A stretch of 64,000 nt of DNA. Origin: Bradyrhizobium sp. CB1650. GTDB lineage: Bacteria; Pseudomonadota; Alphaproteobacteria; Rhizobiales; Xanthobacteraceae. The translations under genes were made by a program, and so were the position numbers. This document shows, piece by piece, positions 55,703 to 63,047 of the stretch (position 1 is the stretch's first letter; each line of letters starts with the position of its first letter). A model generated the notes under the pieces. That model was given only the letters and a program-made list of their open reading frames with translations. It was not told the origin of the DNA and ran no database searches. The DNA lies in contig NZ_CP121695.1 of the NCBI RefSeq assembly GCF_029761915.1, positions 186,001 through 250,000 on the forward strand, written 5' to 3'.

Positions 55703-58204
55703 TCAGGCAGCGCAGACGGCCGCCTTGGCTCCTCGCCGCACCATCTTCGCGATCCTGGATGCAGGCATCGGCCGACTGAAGTAGTAGCCTTGTGTTTCGA
55801 CGCAGCCCTCCTCACGGAGAATGTCGAGCTGCTCCTGCGTTTCGACCCCTTCGGCGGTTGTGGTCTTGCCGAGGCTGACTGCGAAACGAACAACCGCCCT
55901 CGCGAGATGGCGCGCCTCTTCCCTCGTGCTCGACAGTTCGTTGACGAAGCTGCGGTCGATCTTGACCTTGTCGAATGGAAATTTTTGCAGAAAGCTTAGC
56001 GATGAATAGCCGGTGCCGAAATCGTCCAGGGCGATTCGGACGCCGAGCTCGCGCAGTTGGCCGAGCGTTGCGAACACAGCTTCGCTGTCGTGCATGATCA
56101 CCGTCTCGGTGACCTCGAGCTCGAGCCTGTGCGGCGCCAGCCCTGAATTCGCCAGTACGCCGATGATGACCGGAACGAGTTCCTCGCTTCTGAATTGGGC
56201 GGGAGACAGGTTGATCGCGATCTTGAGATGAGCGGGCCATTTGGCGGCTTCGCTGCATGCGGTCCTCAGGACCCATTCTCCGAGCGGCACGATCAGGCCG
56301 GTTTCCTCTGCAAGCGGGATGAAGTCGGAAGGCATGACCAGACCTCGCTGCGGGTGATGCCAGCGTAGCAAGGCCTCGAAGCCGCTGGTCTCGCCGGTCG
56401 CAGCATTGACGTAAGGCTGGTAGTGGAGCTCGAATTCATGGCCGGCAAGCGCGGCCCGCATATCGCGCTCCAGGTTGCGCCGGGCATGCATGAGCTGGTC
56501 GAGTTCCGGCTCGAAGAAGCGGTATGCACCGCGACCGCCACTCTTGGCCGAGTAGAGGGCGAGATCCGCGCTCTTCATGATCACGTCGGAATCAGTACCA
56601 TCGCGCGGCGCGATGGCGATGCCGATGCTGGTGCCGACCGTAACCCGGTGATCGCCGAGATCGAAAGGTTCGCAAAGCACCTTCCTGATGTTCTCGGCGA
56701 GGGTGGCGGCCTCCACGGCCGGGTTGGTGACGTAGTCGATGACGGCGAACTCGTCGCCGCCCAGTCGGGCGATCAACGCCGTATCCGTGGTGCATTCGCG
56801 CAAGCGCGCCGCGACGGCACGCAACAGGGTATCGCCCGCCGGATGTCCGAGGGTGTCGTTGACTTCCTTGAAGCGATCGAGGTCGAGCATGAGCACGGCC
56901 AGATCGAGGCCGCCGTTGCGCGTAACGGCAAGGGCATGCTCCATCCGCTCTCTGAGCAGCACCCGATTCGGCAGATCGGTCAACGCGTCATGTTGCGCCA
57001 TATGGGTGATCTTGGCCTCGGACCGCCGCTGCTCGGTGACATCGAGATGCGTGGCCACCCAACCGCCGCCCGGCATCGGCTGTCGCGTCACGCGGATCAA
57101 CCGGCCATCCGCGAACTCGTCGATCCTGCTCGAGACCGTGTCGACCGGCAACGCGCCCAATTTCGAGATGAGCTGCTCGGCGGCGCCTTCGCTGGTGTCT
57201 CCCTTGAGGATGCCGTTCGCAATGCGATGCCTGATGATGTCGGTGTGCGGTGTTCCCGTTCTCAGCAGTTCGGGTGGCAGCCGATAGAGCCGGGCATAGC
57301 GCTCGTTGCAGACGACAAGTCGCTTCTCCGCATCGAACATGCAAAGGCCTTCGACCATATTGTTGATGGCCGTATCCAGCCTGAGTTTTTGCTCCTGCAG
57401 CGCTCTTTGCGAGCCCTCGACCTGCTGCCGGGCAATCGACAATTGGCTGATGATTTCCTCGAACCTGCTGGTTCTTGTCGCAAGGCGTCGATCTGCGATC
57501 ACGCCGACCAGGCTCATCCCGAGTACCGACAGGGCTACTCCCGCAATTGCCACGGCGAGGAAGGCGGGCGAAAGCGACAAGGTATCGCTTGTCAGCGTCG
57601 GGTCTGGAATGATCTGAACGGCCCCCATGGCCGTGAAATGATGGGACACGATGGCGAGCGTCAGCAGCAGCGCCGCGGCGAAGGTCCCCCATTTGTGCTG
57701 GTGGTGCACGGCCACCGCGAGTGCAGCGTAGCCCAGCACGATGCCAAGGATGATCGAGACGAGCACAAGCTGCGGCGACCAGGTCACGCGACCCGGTACC
57801 TCGAGCGCCCACATACCGAGATAGTGCATGCTCGCGATGCCCGCGCCGATGATACCGCCGCCCGCGGCCGCCCGCCACCGACCGGAGTTGTTCGCGGCAA
57901 CACCAAAGCCTCCCGACGTAAGGATCATCGCTGCGGCCAGCGACAGCGCGGTCAGAACGATGCCGTAGCCGGTCGAGACGCCGGGCGCGTAGGCCAGCAT
58001 TGCAACGAAATGCGTTGCCCAGATGCCGTATCCGATGGCTGCGCCGGCGATCGCGATCCAGATCAGCCGCGTTCTGGCATGGGACGCGATGGCGCGATGA
58101 AAGATGCTCACCGCGACAATGCTTGCCGCGAAGCAAACCAGGCCGGCGAGCATGACGAGCCGCCAGTCATGCTCTGCGGTAACGCAGGTAAAAACGCGGA
58201 ACAT
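55703..58204 (-). CDS. MHYT-PAS-GGDEF-EAL sensor, c-di-GMP metabolism
   Basis: 833-residue membrane protein. An N-terminal MHYT domain (residues 10-235) shows three MHYT-type motifs, ATHFVAML, SMHYLGMW and SHHFTAMG, proposed to bind copper and sense O2, NO or CO. A PAS domain (about 280-400), a GGDEF domain (RLGGDEFAV, intact) and an EAL domain (GFEALLRW, DDFGTGYSS, KIDRSFV, AEGVETQEQ; all catalytic residues present) follow. The inhibitory I-site before GGDEF reads TDTA instead of RxxD, so product inhibition of the cyclase is likely lost. Net activity cannot be told. Confidence 0.95.
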   Translation of the reverse strand: MFRVFTCVTAEHDWRLVMLAGLVCFAASIVAVSIFHRAIASHARTRLIWIAIAGAAIGYGIWATHFVAMLAYAPGVSTGYGIVLTALSLAAAMILTSGGFGVAANNSGRWRAAAGGGIIGAGIASMHYLGMWALEVPGRVTWSPQLVLVSIILGIVLGYAALAVAVHHQHKWGTFAAALLLTLAIVSHHFTAMGAVQIIPDPTLTSDTLSLSPAFLAVAIAGVALSVLGMSLVGVIADRRLATRTSRFEEIISQLSIARQQVEGSQRALQEQKLRLDTAINNMVEGLCMFDAEKRLVVCNERYARLYRLPPELLRTGTPHTDIIRHRIANGILKGDTSEGAAEQLISKLGALPVDTVSSRIDEFADGRLIRVTRQPMPGGGWVATHLDVTEQRRSEAKITHMAQHDALTDLPNRVLLRERMEHALAVTRNGGLDLAVLMLDLDRFKEVNDTLGHPAGDTLLRAVAARLRECTTDTALIARLGGDEFAVIDYVTNPAVEAATLAENIRKVLCEPFDLGDHRVTVGTSIGIAIAPRDGTDSDVIMKSADLALYSAKSGGRGAYRFFEPELDQLMHARRNLERDMRAALAGHEFELHYQPYVNAATGETSGFEALLRWHHPQRGLVMPSDFIPLAEETGLIVPLGEWVLRTACSEAAKWPAHLKIAINLSPAQFRSEELVPVIIGVLANSGLAPHRLELEVTETVIMHDSEAVFATLGQLRELGVRIALDDFGTGYSSLSFLQKFPFDKVKIDRSFVNELSSTREEARHLARAVVRFAVSLGKTTTAEGVETQEQLDILREEGCVETQGYYFSRPMPASRIAKMVRRGAKAAVCAA

Positions 58205-58411
58205 TCAAACCCGCTCCATCGTCAATCTTCTTGATTGTGATCGGGCTAAACGTTCTTCGCGTTAATTTTGTGCAATGCCCGGTTGCATGCTTATCAGGAG
58301 GTAAAGATTGCCCGCACAATCTAAGATTTCAGGATCTTTGGGCGTAGCGACGTAGCGCCGCCGGCACCAGAGCCGTGTGGGGAAACGCGCGCGGTCGGCG
58401 GCGAGGAATGT

Positions 58412-59005
58412 CTAGAGGCGATTGCGGATGCGCTTCCGGCCCGTGAACATCGCGCCCACCAGGTTCTCGCGCTGGAGAATGCTCATCACTATCACGCCCA
58501 CCACGTGCAACACGACCAGGACGATGACGGCGTCCGAGGAATAGGTGTGGGTGTCCTCGACCCACCAGATGCCGAAGAAGGTGACGGTGACAGCCATCGC
58601 GCCTGATATCACGGAGACGGCGAGCGTCAGCAGCAGTGCCACCAGCATCAGGGTTCCGGCGGGGTTGAGCCCGATATAGCGGCCTGTCATGCCGCGGCGC
58701 AAATTCCAGAGATAGCGCGGCGCGGCGCGAAGCCGGACTCCGACCATGCGGAAGCGCGCGTAGCGGCTGCCATAGATTCCCCAGATCAGGCGGAAGGCCA
58801 ACAGCCCGATCACGGTGTAGCCGGCGAAGCGGTGAAGGCCGTCATAGACGTTGGGCGTGAACCAGGCGACCAGGACGAAGCCGGCAAGAAGCCAGTGCCA
58901 GAGGCGCAATGGGAGATCCCAGACCGCCACCATCCGCGAAACGGTTCGATCCGCGGGATTCGGTGTGGATGCCCCGCGCGCTTCTGGCACCGCTTCTTCC
59001 ATCAA
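58412..59005 (-). CDS. Cytochrome b561-type membrane protein
   Basis: 197-residue protein with four membrane helices; candidate haem ligands His lie in RLWHWLL, GLHRFAGY, WVEDTHTYSS and LVVLHVVGV. The family (Ni/Fe-hydrogenase-type / b561 cytochromes) transfers electrons across or within the inner membrane. It follows the PepSY gene after 20 bp and is probably co-transcribed with it. It lies behind a possible Irr box. Confidence 0.9.
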   Translation of the reverse strand: MMEEAVPEARGASTPNPADRTVSRMVAVWDLPLRLWHWLLAGFVLVAWFTPNVYDGLHRFAGYTVIGLLAFRLIWGIYGSRYARFRMVGVRLRAAPRYLWNLRRGMTGRYIGLNPAGTLMLVALLLTLAVSVISGAMAVTVTFFGIWWVEDTHTYSSDAVIVLVVLHVVGVIVMSILQRENLVGAMFTGRKRIRNRL

Positions 59006-59025
59006 GCCAGGATCACTCTAACACG

Positions 59026-59304
59026 TCACTTCGCGATCGTGTGCTTCAGGCTGAGATCCTCCGGGCTGTAGAACAGCTCGTAGAGCTTGCCTTCCTTCAC
59101 GCCGTAGACCTCATAGCACGAGCCTTCGATCTTGGAGCGCCGCACCTCGTAGCCGGCCGCCTTGGCCTTGGCCTCGGCATCGCCGGCCGGCTTCCAGGAT
59201 GCCTTGTCGAGCTTGGTGCAGTTCTTGAAGCCGTCGGCCATGGCCGCCGACCCCATGCTCATCCCGATCGACAGTGCAATGGCAACAACACGAATGACTC
59301 TCAC
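59026..59304 (-). CDS. Small exported PepSY-domain protein
   Basis: 92-residue protein with a Sec signal (MRVIRVVAIALSIGMSMGSAAMA) and a mature part of about 70 residues (SWKPAGDAEAKAKAAGYEVRRSKIEGSCYEVYGVKEGKLYELFYSPEDLSL) with the PepSY fold. Two Cys (FKNCTKL, EGSCYEV) could form a disulfide. PepSY proteins are often paired with b561-type cytochromes, as here; function is unknown. Pair leader; the possible Irr box is 100 bp upstream. Confidence 0.87.
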   Translation of the reverse strand: MRVIRVVAIALSIGMSMGSAAMADGFKNCTKLDKASWKPAGDAEAKAKAAGYEVRRSKIEGSCYEVYGVKEGKLYELFYSPEDLSLKHTIAK

Positions 59305-59404
59305 GAAAATCTCCTCCTGTTTCGTGTGCGCAAGGTCTTGCGCGAAGCACGATCGAAGGAAGCAAAGGCAATCGCGGAGTCAACTCGGTTCGCGACTGAA
59401 ATGC

Positions 59405-59421
59405 TTTAGATATATTCTAAC
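59405..59421 (-). promoter_or_regulatory. Possible Irr (ICE-type) box upstream of PepSY
   Basis: TTTAGATATATTCTAAC compares with the recalled iron-control-element consensus TTTAGAA-N3-TTCTAAA at 12 of 14 fixed positions; the arms TTAGA and TCTAA are perfect inverted copies with five bases between. It ends about 100 bp before the PepSY start. Irr binding is not shown. Confidence 0.4.
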
Positions 59422-59507
59422 GTGAGCCAAAAGCTCAGTGCTCTCCGCATGCAGCGCGGGTTCGACGCCTTGCTGCGGCCTTACGCCTCATGAGTTGAGA
59501 TCAGCCC

Positions 59508-60320
59508 TCAGGCCGCACTTTGCGCGCTGAAATACCGCCGCCGCAGCCAATCCGCCCAGCATAGCCGCCCGCGTACGCCCCGGCTGACGACGAAGCCCAT
59601 GCCCTGCGCCTTCGCCTCCGAGACGGTCAGCGGCAGGATCTTGCGGTTTAGTCGGCGCGCGTCCCGATATTGGCCGGCAAGCGCGACGAGGCTGAGATCT
59701 TCGGGACCACCGATCTCCGCGCGTTCGCCGCGCCCGCCGTCGAAGGCACAGGTCACAACATGATCGGCGACATCCGAGGTGTCGACCGGATTGAACTGCG
59801 TCGTTGGTACCGGCCATATCGGAAGCCAGGCGAGCCCGGATAGCAGGCTGTCGAGCAGGTAGTAGAACGGCATCGCGCGAACGATGGACCATTGCAGCGC
59901 AGAGGCACGGACCAGCCGTTCGCCGGCGAGCTTGACCCGGGCGTAGGGCAACGTGGCCGCTTCAAGGCCGACGATCGAGACGTGCAGGACGTGCCGCACC
60001 GACATCTCCAGACCGAGCGACAGCAGCCGCTCCGTTCCCTCGACATCCACGGCGGAAGGAGACCGGAAGAAGTCCACCGGACGAACGCCACCGCGCCGCG
60101 CGATCGGCGAGAAGGTCGCAGCATTGATGACGGTGTCGACGTCACGCAGCGCTTCGCGCAGTCCGACGCCCGTGGCGAGATCGCCGCTGGCCCATTCAAC
60201 GTCCGATCGCACGCCCGGCGATCTCGCAAAGACCCTGACGCGATGGCCGTCGCGAACGAGGCGCTGGACGATATCCTGTCCCAGATGCCCGGTACCCCCG
60301 GTGAGAAGCGTCAACGCCAT
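59508..60320 (-). CDS. Atypical SDR / NmrA-like NAD(P)-binding protein
   Basis: 270-residue protein: TLLTGGTGHLGQDIV is the nucleotide-binding loop, SIVGLEAATLPYARVKLAGE contains a YxxxK-type pair (YARVK), and the C-terminal half is divergent as in NmrA-like / complex I 39-kDa-like SDRs. Last gene of the four-gene operon under TetR; three bases separate it from the thioesterase stop. It might act on a product of the crotonase, but substrate is unknown. Confidence 0.85.
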   Translation of the reverse strand: MALTLLTGGTGHLGQDIVQRLVRDGHRVRVFARSPGVRSDVEWASGDLATGVGLREALRDVDTVINAATFSPIARRGGVRPVDFFRSPSAVDVEGTERLLSLGLEMSVRHVLHVSIVGLEAATLPYARVKLAGERLVRASALQWSIVRAMPFYYLLDSLLSGLAWLPIWPVPTTQFNPVDTSDVADHVVTCAFDGGRGERAEIGGPEDLSLVALAGQYRDARRLNRKILPLTVSEAKAQGMGFVVSRGVRGRLCWADWLRRRYFSAQSAA

Positions 60321-60323
60321 GCT

Positions 60324-60770
60324 TCAACATCCGTCCGTCTTGTGCGCCGGCTCGCCGGTGGGAACGAGTACGGTCTCGCCGGTTGCGACGAGCGACAGGT
60401 CTCCCAGCGCGTCGCCGGCAAGAAGTTCGGCGCGGGCGAACACCTGGCGACGGCCGGCACGGACTGTCGTTCCGCGAGCAATGAAGTGATGACCGATGGC
60501 CGGCTTCAGGCAGTTCATCGCGAAGTGGGATGCGGTGACGGGCCCTGCCACGGTTGCCGCGGCGAAGCCGCAGGCTGTGTCGAGCAGCGCCGCGATCAGA
60601 CCAGCATGGAGATGTCCGGAATATTGGGTGAGGTCGTCGCGCCATGTCATGCGGATCGTCGCTTCGCCATTTCCCGCTGCAACGACCTCGAACCCGGCGA
60701 GGCGGTTGAACGCGGCGGATGCATTGGCCGCGCCCAGCATCTGCAGATCGAAACCGTCAGTCGCGCTCAT
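60324..60770 (-). CDS. PaaI-family hotdog thioesterase
   Basis: 148-residue hotdog-fold protein: TQYSGHLHAGLIAALLDTACGFAAAT carries the GHxHAG-type motif with a catalytic-region Asp (ALLDT), and NCLKPAIG is the strand of the fold. Likely hydrolyses an acyl-CoA, perhaps from the upstream crotonase. The start at 60770 overlaps the crotonase stop by ATGA, and GGAG lies six bases upstream; the ATG at 60782 is less likely. Confidence 0.9.
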   Translation of the reverse strand: MSATDGFDLQMLGAANASAAFNRLAGFEVVAAGNGEATIRMTWRDDLTQYSGHLHAGLIAALLDTACGFAAATVAGPVTASHFAMNCLKPAIGHHFIARGTTVRAGRRQVFARAELLAGDALGDLSLVATGETVLVPTGEPAHKTDGC

Positions 60771-61570
60771 GCGCTGCTCCATTGCGGCATCCGGTGCTCG
60801 AGATTGCTCCTGATCGCCTCGACGTGATTGCGCGAGCCGAGCAATGCAGCCTGCTCTGCGGTTTCAGCAGCGAGACCGGTTGCCGCATCGCAAGTCGCCG
60901 CCAGATTGAGGAGCCGCTTGGCAGCGCGGACCGCATCGGGGCTGCGTCCCGCGATCTCGCGCGCAATCGACAACGCGGCTGCCAGGGGATCGTCGACGAC
61001 TTCCGTCGCGAATCCATAGGCAAGCGCCTGTTCGGCTGAAAACGCGCGGCCGGTATAGGTTAGCTCGCGCACGACATCTTCGCGCGCGAGGTGGCGCATG
61101 AGCTGCGTGCCGCTCATATCCGGCACCAATCCCCATTTGGCTTCGATCACGGCGAGCCGGGTGCCGGGTGCGAGATAGCGGAGGTCGGCCCCGAGCGCGA
61201 GCTGGAAGCCGCCGCCGAAGGCTACGCCGTGGACCGCGGCGATCACCGGCACCGGCAGCTCGCGCCAGAGCCAGACCAGATGCTGCGCGTGGTTCGCAAT
61301 CCCGTGGCTTCGTCGCGTCAGGTCGATGGGCGGGAGGAGGGGATCGCCGTTCGCCGTGGCAAGAAGGCGTTCCAGATCGAGACCCGCACAGAATGCACGG
61401 CCTTCGCCGGACAGGACGACGGCGCGGACATTCCTGCGCTCGCGCAGGCCCGCGCCGGCCTCAATCAACGCTTCGAACATCGCCGGATCGAGCGCATTCA
61501 TCTTGTCGGGACGATTGAGCCGAACGTGGGCCACACCGTCGTCAATCGTCAGGCGAACGCGGTCTTGCAT
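60767..61570 (-). CDS. Enoyl-CoA hydratase/isomerase family protein (crotonase)
   Basis: 267-residue crotonase: SGEGRAFCAGLDL and GVAFGGGFQLALG are the two oxyanion-hole segments. The acid region reads EAKWGLVPDMSG, which has Asp in place of the second Glu of classic hydratases, so it may isomerise or act differently. ATG 61570 begins QDRVRLTIDDGVAHVRLNRP, the usual N-terminus. Second gene of the TetR-controlled operon; it overlaps the thioesterase gene by ATGA. Confidence 0.88.
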   Translation of the reverse strand: MQDRVRLTIDDGVAHVRLNRPDKMNALDPAMFEALIEAGAGLRERRNVRAVVLSGEGRAFCAGLDLERLLATANGDPLLPPIDLTRRSHGIANHAQHLVWLWRELPVPVIAAVHGVAFGGGFQLALGADLRYLAPGTRLAVIEAKWGLVPDMSGTQLMRHLAREDVVRELTYTGRAFSAEQALAYGFATEVVDDPLAAALSIAREIAGRSPDAVRAAKRLLNLAATCDAATGLAAETAEQAALLGSRNHVEAIRSNLEHRMPQWSSA

Positions 61571-61616
61571 GGAACGGCTCCATTTGAATGCATCGCGCTT
61601 CGTGTCGACAGTGCCG

Positions 61617-61967
61617 TCAGTAGCCGGCAACCGCCATTGCGACGGCGGCGCTGAGCGCCATCCATCCGAAGTGCCGGCCACGCGTGGCCCAGGCATTGGC
61701 GAAGGCTGCGAAGCCGAGCACGCAGGCCAGCGTGATGACGATCCAATGACGCGCCGGCTCCGAGGCCATCCAGGGCGTCGCCATCAACAGCACGCCGCCG
61801 CCGATCCAGGCCACGGTCGAAGTCTGCCAGACCAGGCGGATCAGGGTGCGCAGCCGTTCCGGCTCTATACGGACGCGCGCAAAGACTTTCGTCTCGCCGA
61901 GAATTCCATGAATGAGGGCCACCACGATCGTGGCCAGCCCGGCACATTGAAGCAAAACGTCACGCAT
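61617..61967 (-). CDS. Small four-helix integral membrane protein, unknown function
   Basis: 116-residue protein with about four membrane helices (VLLQCAGLATIVVALIHG, RLVWQTSTVAWIGGGVLLM, WIVITLACVLGFAAFANAW, FGWMALSAAVAMAVAG). No enzyme motif was seen. It is the first gene of the operon with crotonase, thioesterase and SDR and the nearest to the TetR gene, with one operator 25 bp before its start. Possibly an envelope partner of the lipid-type genes, by position only. Confidence 0.78.
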   Translation of the reverse strand: MRDVLLQCAGLATIVVALIHGILGETKVFARVRIEPERLRTLIRLVWQTSTVAWIGGGVLLMATPWMASEPARHWIVITLACVLGFAAFANAWATRGRHFGWMALSAAVAMAVAGY

Positions 61968-61991
61968 CGACGAATCTCCGAACGGCTCCGC

Positions 61992-62009
61992 CCATACAGT
62001 TGTGTATGG
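61992..62009. promoter_or_regulatory. TetR operator candidate O1
   Basis: CCATACA-GTTG-TGTATGG: perfect seven-base inverted arms around four bases. Begins 25 bp before the start of the leftward membrane-protein gene. Matches O2 at 62037. Confidence 0.65.
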
Positions 62010-62036
62010 TGAGATAGGCATTTGCGCGCCGCTTGT

Positions 62037-62054
62037 CAATACACTAGTGTATGG
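62037..62054. promoter_or_regulatory. TetR operator candidate O2
   Basis: CAATACA-CTAG-TGTATGG with ATACACTAGTGTAT (62039-62052) a perfect 14-base palindrome. Begins 20 bp before the TetR start. Centre is 45 bp from that of O1 and the arm sequence is the same but for one base. Confidence 0.65.
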
Positions 62055-62073
62055 TCAGGTACCGGAACCGGAC

Positions 62074-62604
62074 ATGACCGAACAGCTCTCCGCCGACGCC
62101 TGGATCAAAGAGGGCCTCAAGGCGCTGGCCAAGAGCGGCTTCACCGCGCTCAAGGCCGATCCGCTCGCGAAAGCCATTGGCGTCTCGCGTGGCAGCTTCT
62201 ACTGGCATTTTGCCGATCTCGGCGCGTTCCACGCGGCCGTGCTGAAGCGCTGGCGCGACATCGCGGCCGAGCAGATCATCACCGACGTCGAGGCTGATAG
62301 CGACGAGCCGCTAAAATCCCTGCTGCGCAGGTCCTTTGGGGCGCGGCTCGACCTCGAGCGTGCCGTACGCAACTGGGCGGGGTTCGATCCGGCCGCGCAA
62401 GCAGCGGTCCGCGCCATCGACCGCCGCAGGCTCGACTACATCGAGGCGCTGCTGGAGAAGCGGGGGCTTGCCGCGGCGACGGCCCAGGCCCGCGCGCAAA
62501 TCCTGTACTGGACATTCCTCGGCTTCGCCCTGTCGGGCACGGCAGTGCCCGCGGCACGTCTGAAGGCCCTGCTCGACGAGCTCTTGCGGCTGGTCTCCGC
62601 CTAA
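62074..62604 (+). CDS. TetR-family transcriptional regulator
   Basis: 176-residue regulator with an N-terminal helix-turn-helix (residues 18-55: GLKALAKSGFTALKADPLAKAIGVSRGSFYWHF) and a helical ligand-binding domain. It is divergent from the membrane-crotonase-thioesterase-SDR operon and two matching palindromes lie between, so local repression and auto-repression are likely. Inducer unknown; an acyl-CoA or related lipid is a guess from neighbours. ATG 62074 chosen; frame extends upstream through the operators with no support. Confidence 0.9.
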   Translation: MTEQLSADAWIKEGLKALAKSGFTALKADPLAKAIGVSRGSFYWHFADLGAFHAAVLKRWRDIAAEQIITDVEADSDEPLKSLLRRSFGARLDLERAVRNWAGFDPAAQAAVRAIDRRRLDYIEALLEKRGLAAATAQARAQILYWTFLGFALSGTAVPAARLKALLDELLRLVSA

Positions 62605-62629
62605 AGCGCGATGAGATTAGGATCAATCG

Positions 62630-62704
62630 TCATCGCGCTTTAGGTTGTTGTTTGAGCATGATCTTTTCGGAAAACCGCTGCACACTTTTCCGGATCATGC
62701 TCTA
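62630..62704. repeat. Dispersed RIME-like repeat, copy 2
   Basis: 75 bases, about 69 identical to the copy at 54911-54985, with inverted arms GAGCATGATC and GATCATGCTC. An extra AAAGCGCGATGA lies just before it and forms a second dyad with its first 12 bases. Located after tetR. Confidence 0.85.
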
Positions 62705-62790
62705 GGGGTCAATGCGCCGCAACCGCGCGACACGGACGTTGGGCGGCGGCCGCATTCTGTGCTACAGGCACCCGATCACCGGAGACTACG

Positions 62791-62979
62791 ATGAACGAAC
62801 GCCCCGAAAACAGCGTCGATCCCAAGCTGCTGGAGATTCTGGTCTGCCCGCTGACCAAGGGCCCGCTCGAATTCGATGCCACGCGGCAGGAGCTGATCTC
62901 GCGTTCCGCCAAGCTCGCCTATCCGATCCGCGACGGCATCCCGATCATGCTGCCGGAAGAGGCGCGGAAGATCGATTGA
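62791..62979 (+). CDS. Trm112-family protein (YcaR-like)
   Basis: 62-residue protein of the Trm112/YcaR family: [40 protein letters not shown]. In eukaryotes and archaea Trm112 activates methyltransferases; the bacterial role is unclear. CCGGAGACTACG just upstream gives a GGAG site. Encoded just before a converging ubiquinone-type hydroxylase gene. Too small for some gene finders. Confidence 0.93.
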   Translation: MNERPENSVDPKLLEILVCPLTKGPLEFDATRQELISRSAKLAYPIRDGIPIMLPEEARKID

Positions 62980-62982
62980 GGA

Positions 62983-63046
62983 TGGCGAATAGGGCATGGT
63001 GAGCAGCGAATGGGCCTACTCGCTGCTCGCCACTCACCATTCGCCC
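62983..63046. repeat. Palindromic repeat (GCGAATAG type), second copy
   Basis: GGCGAATAGGG and ATGGTGAGCAGCGA on the left pair with TCGCTGCTCG...CACTCACCAT and ATTCGCCCC on the right. Shares unit sequence with the element at 48997-49064. Between Trm112 and the converging UbiH-type gene. Confidence 0.7.
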
Positions 63047-63047
63047 C

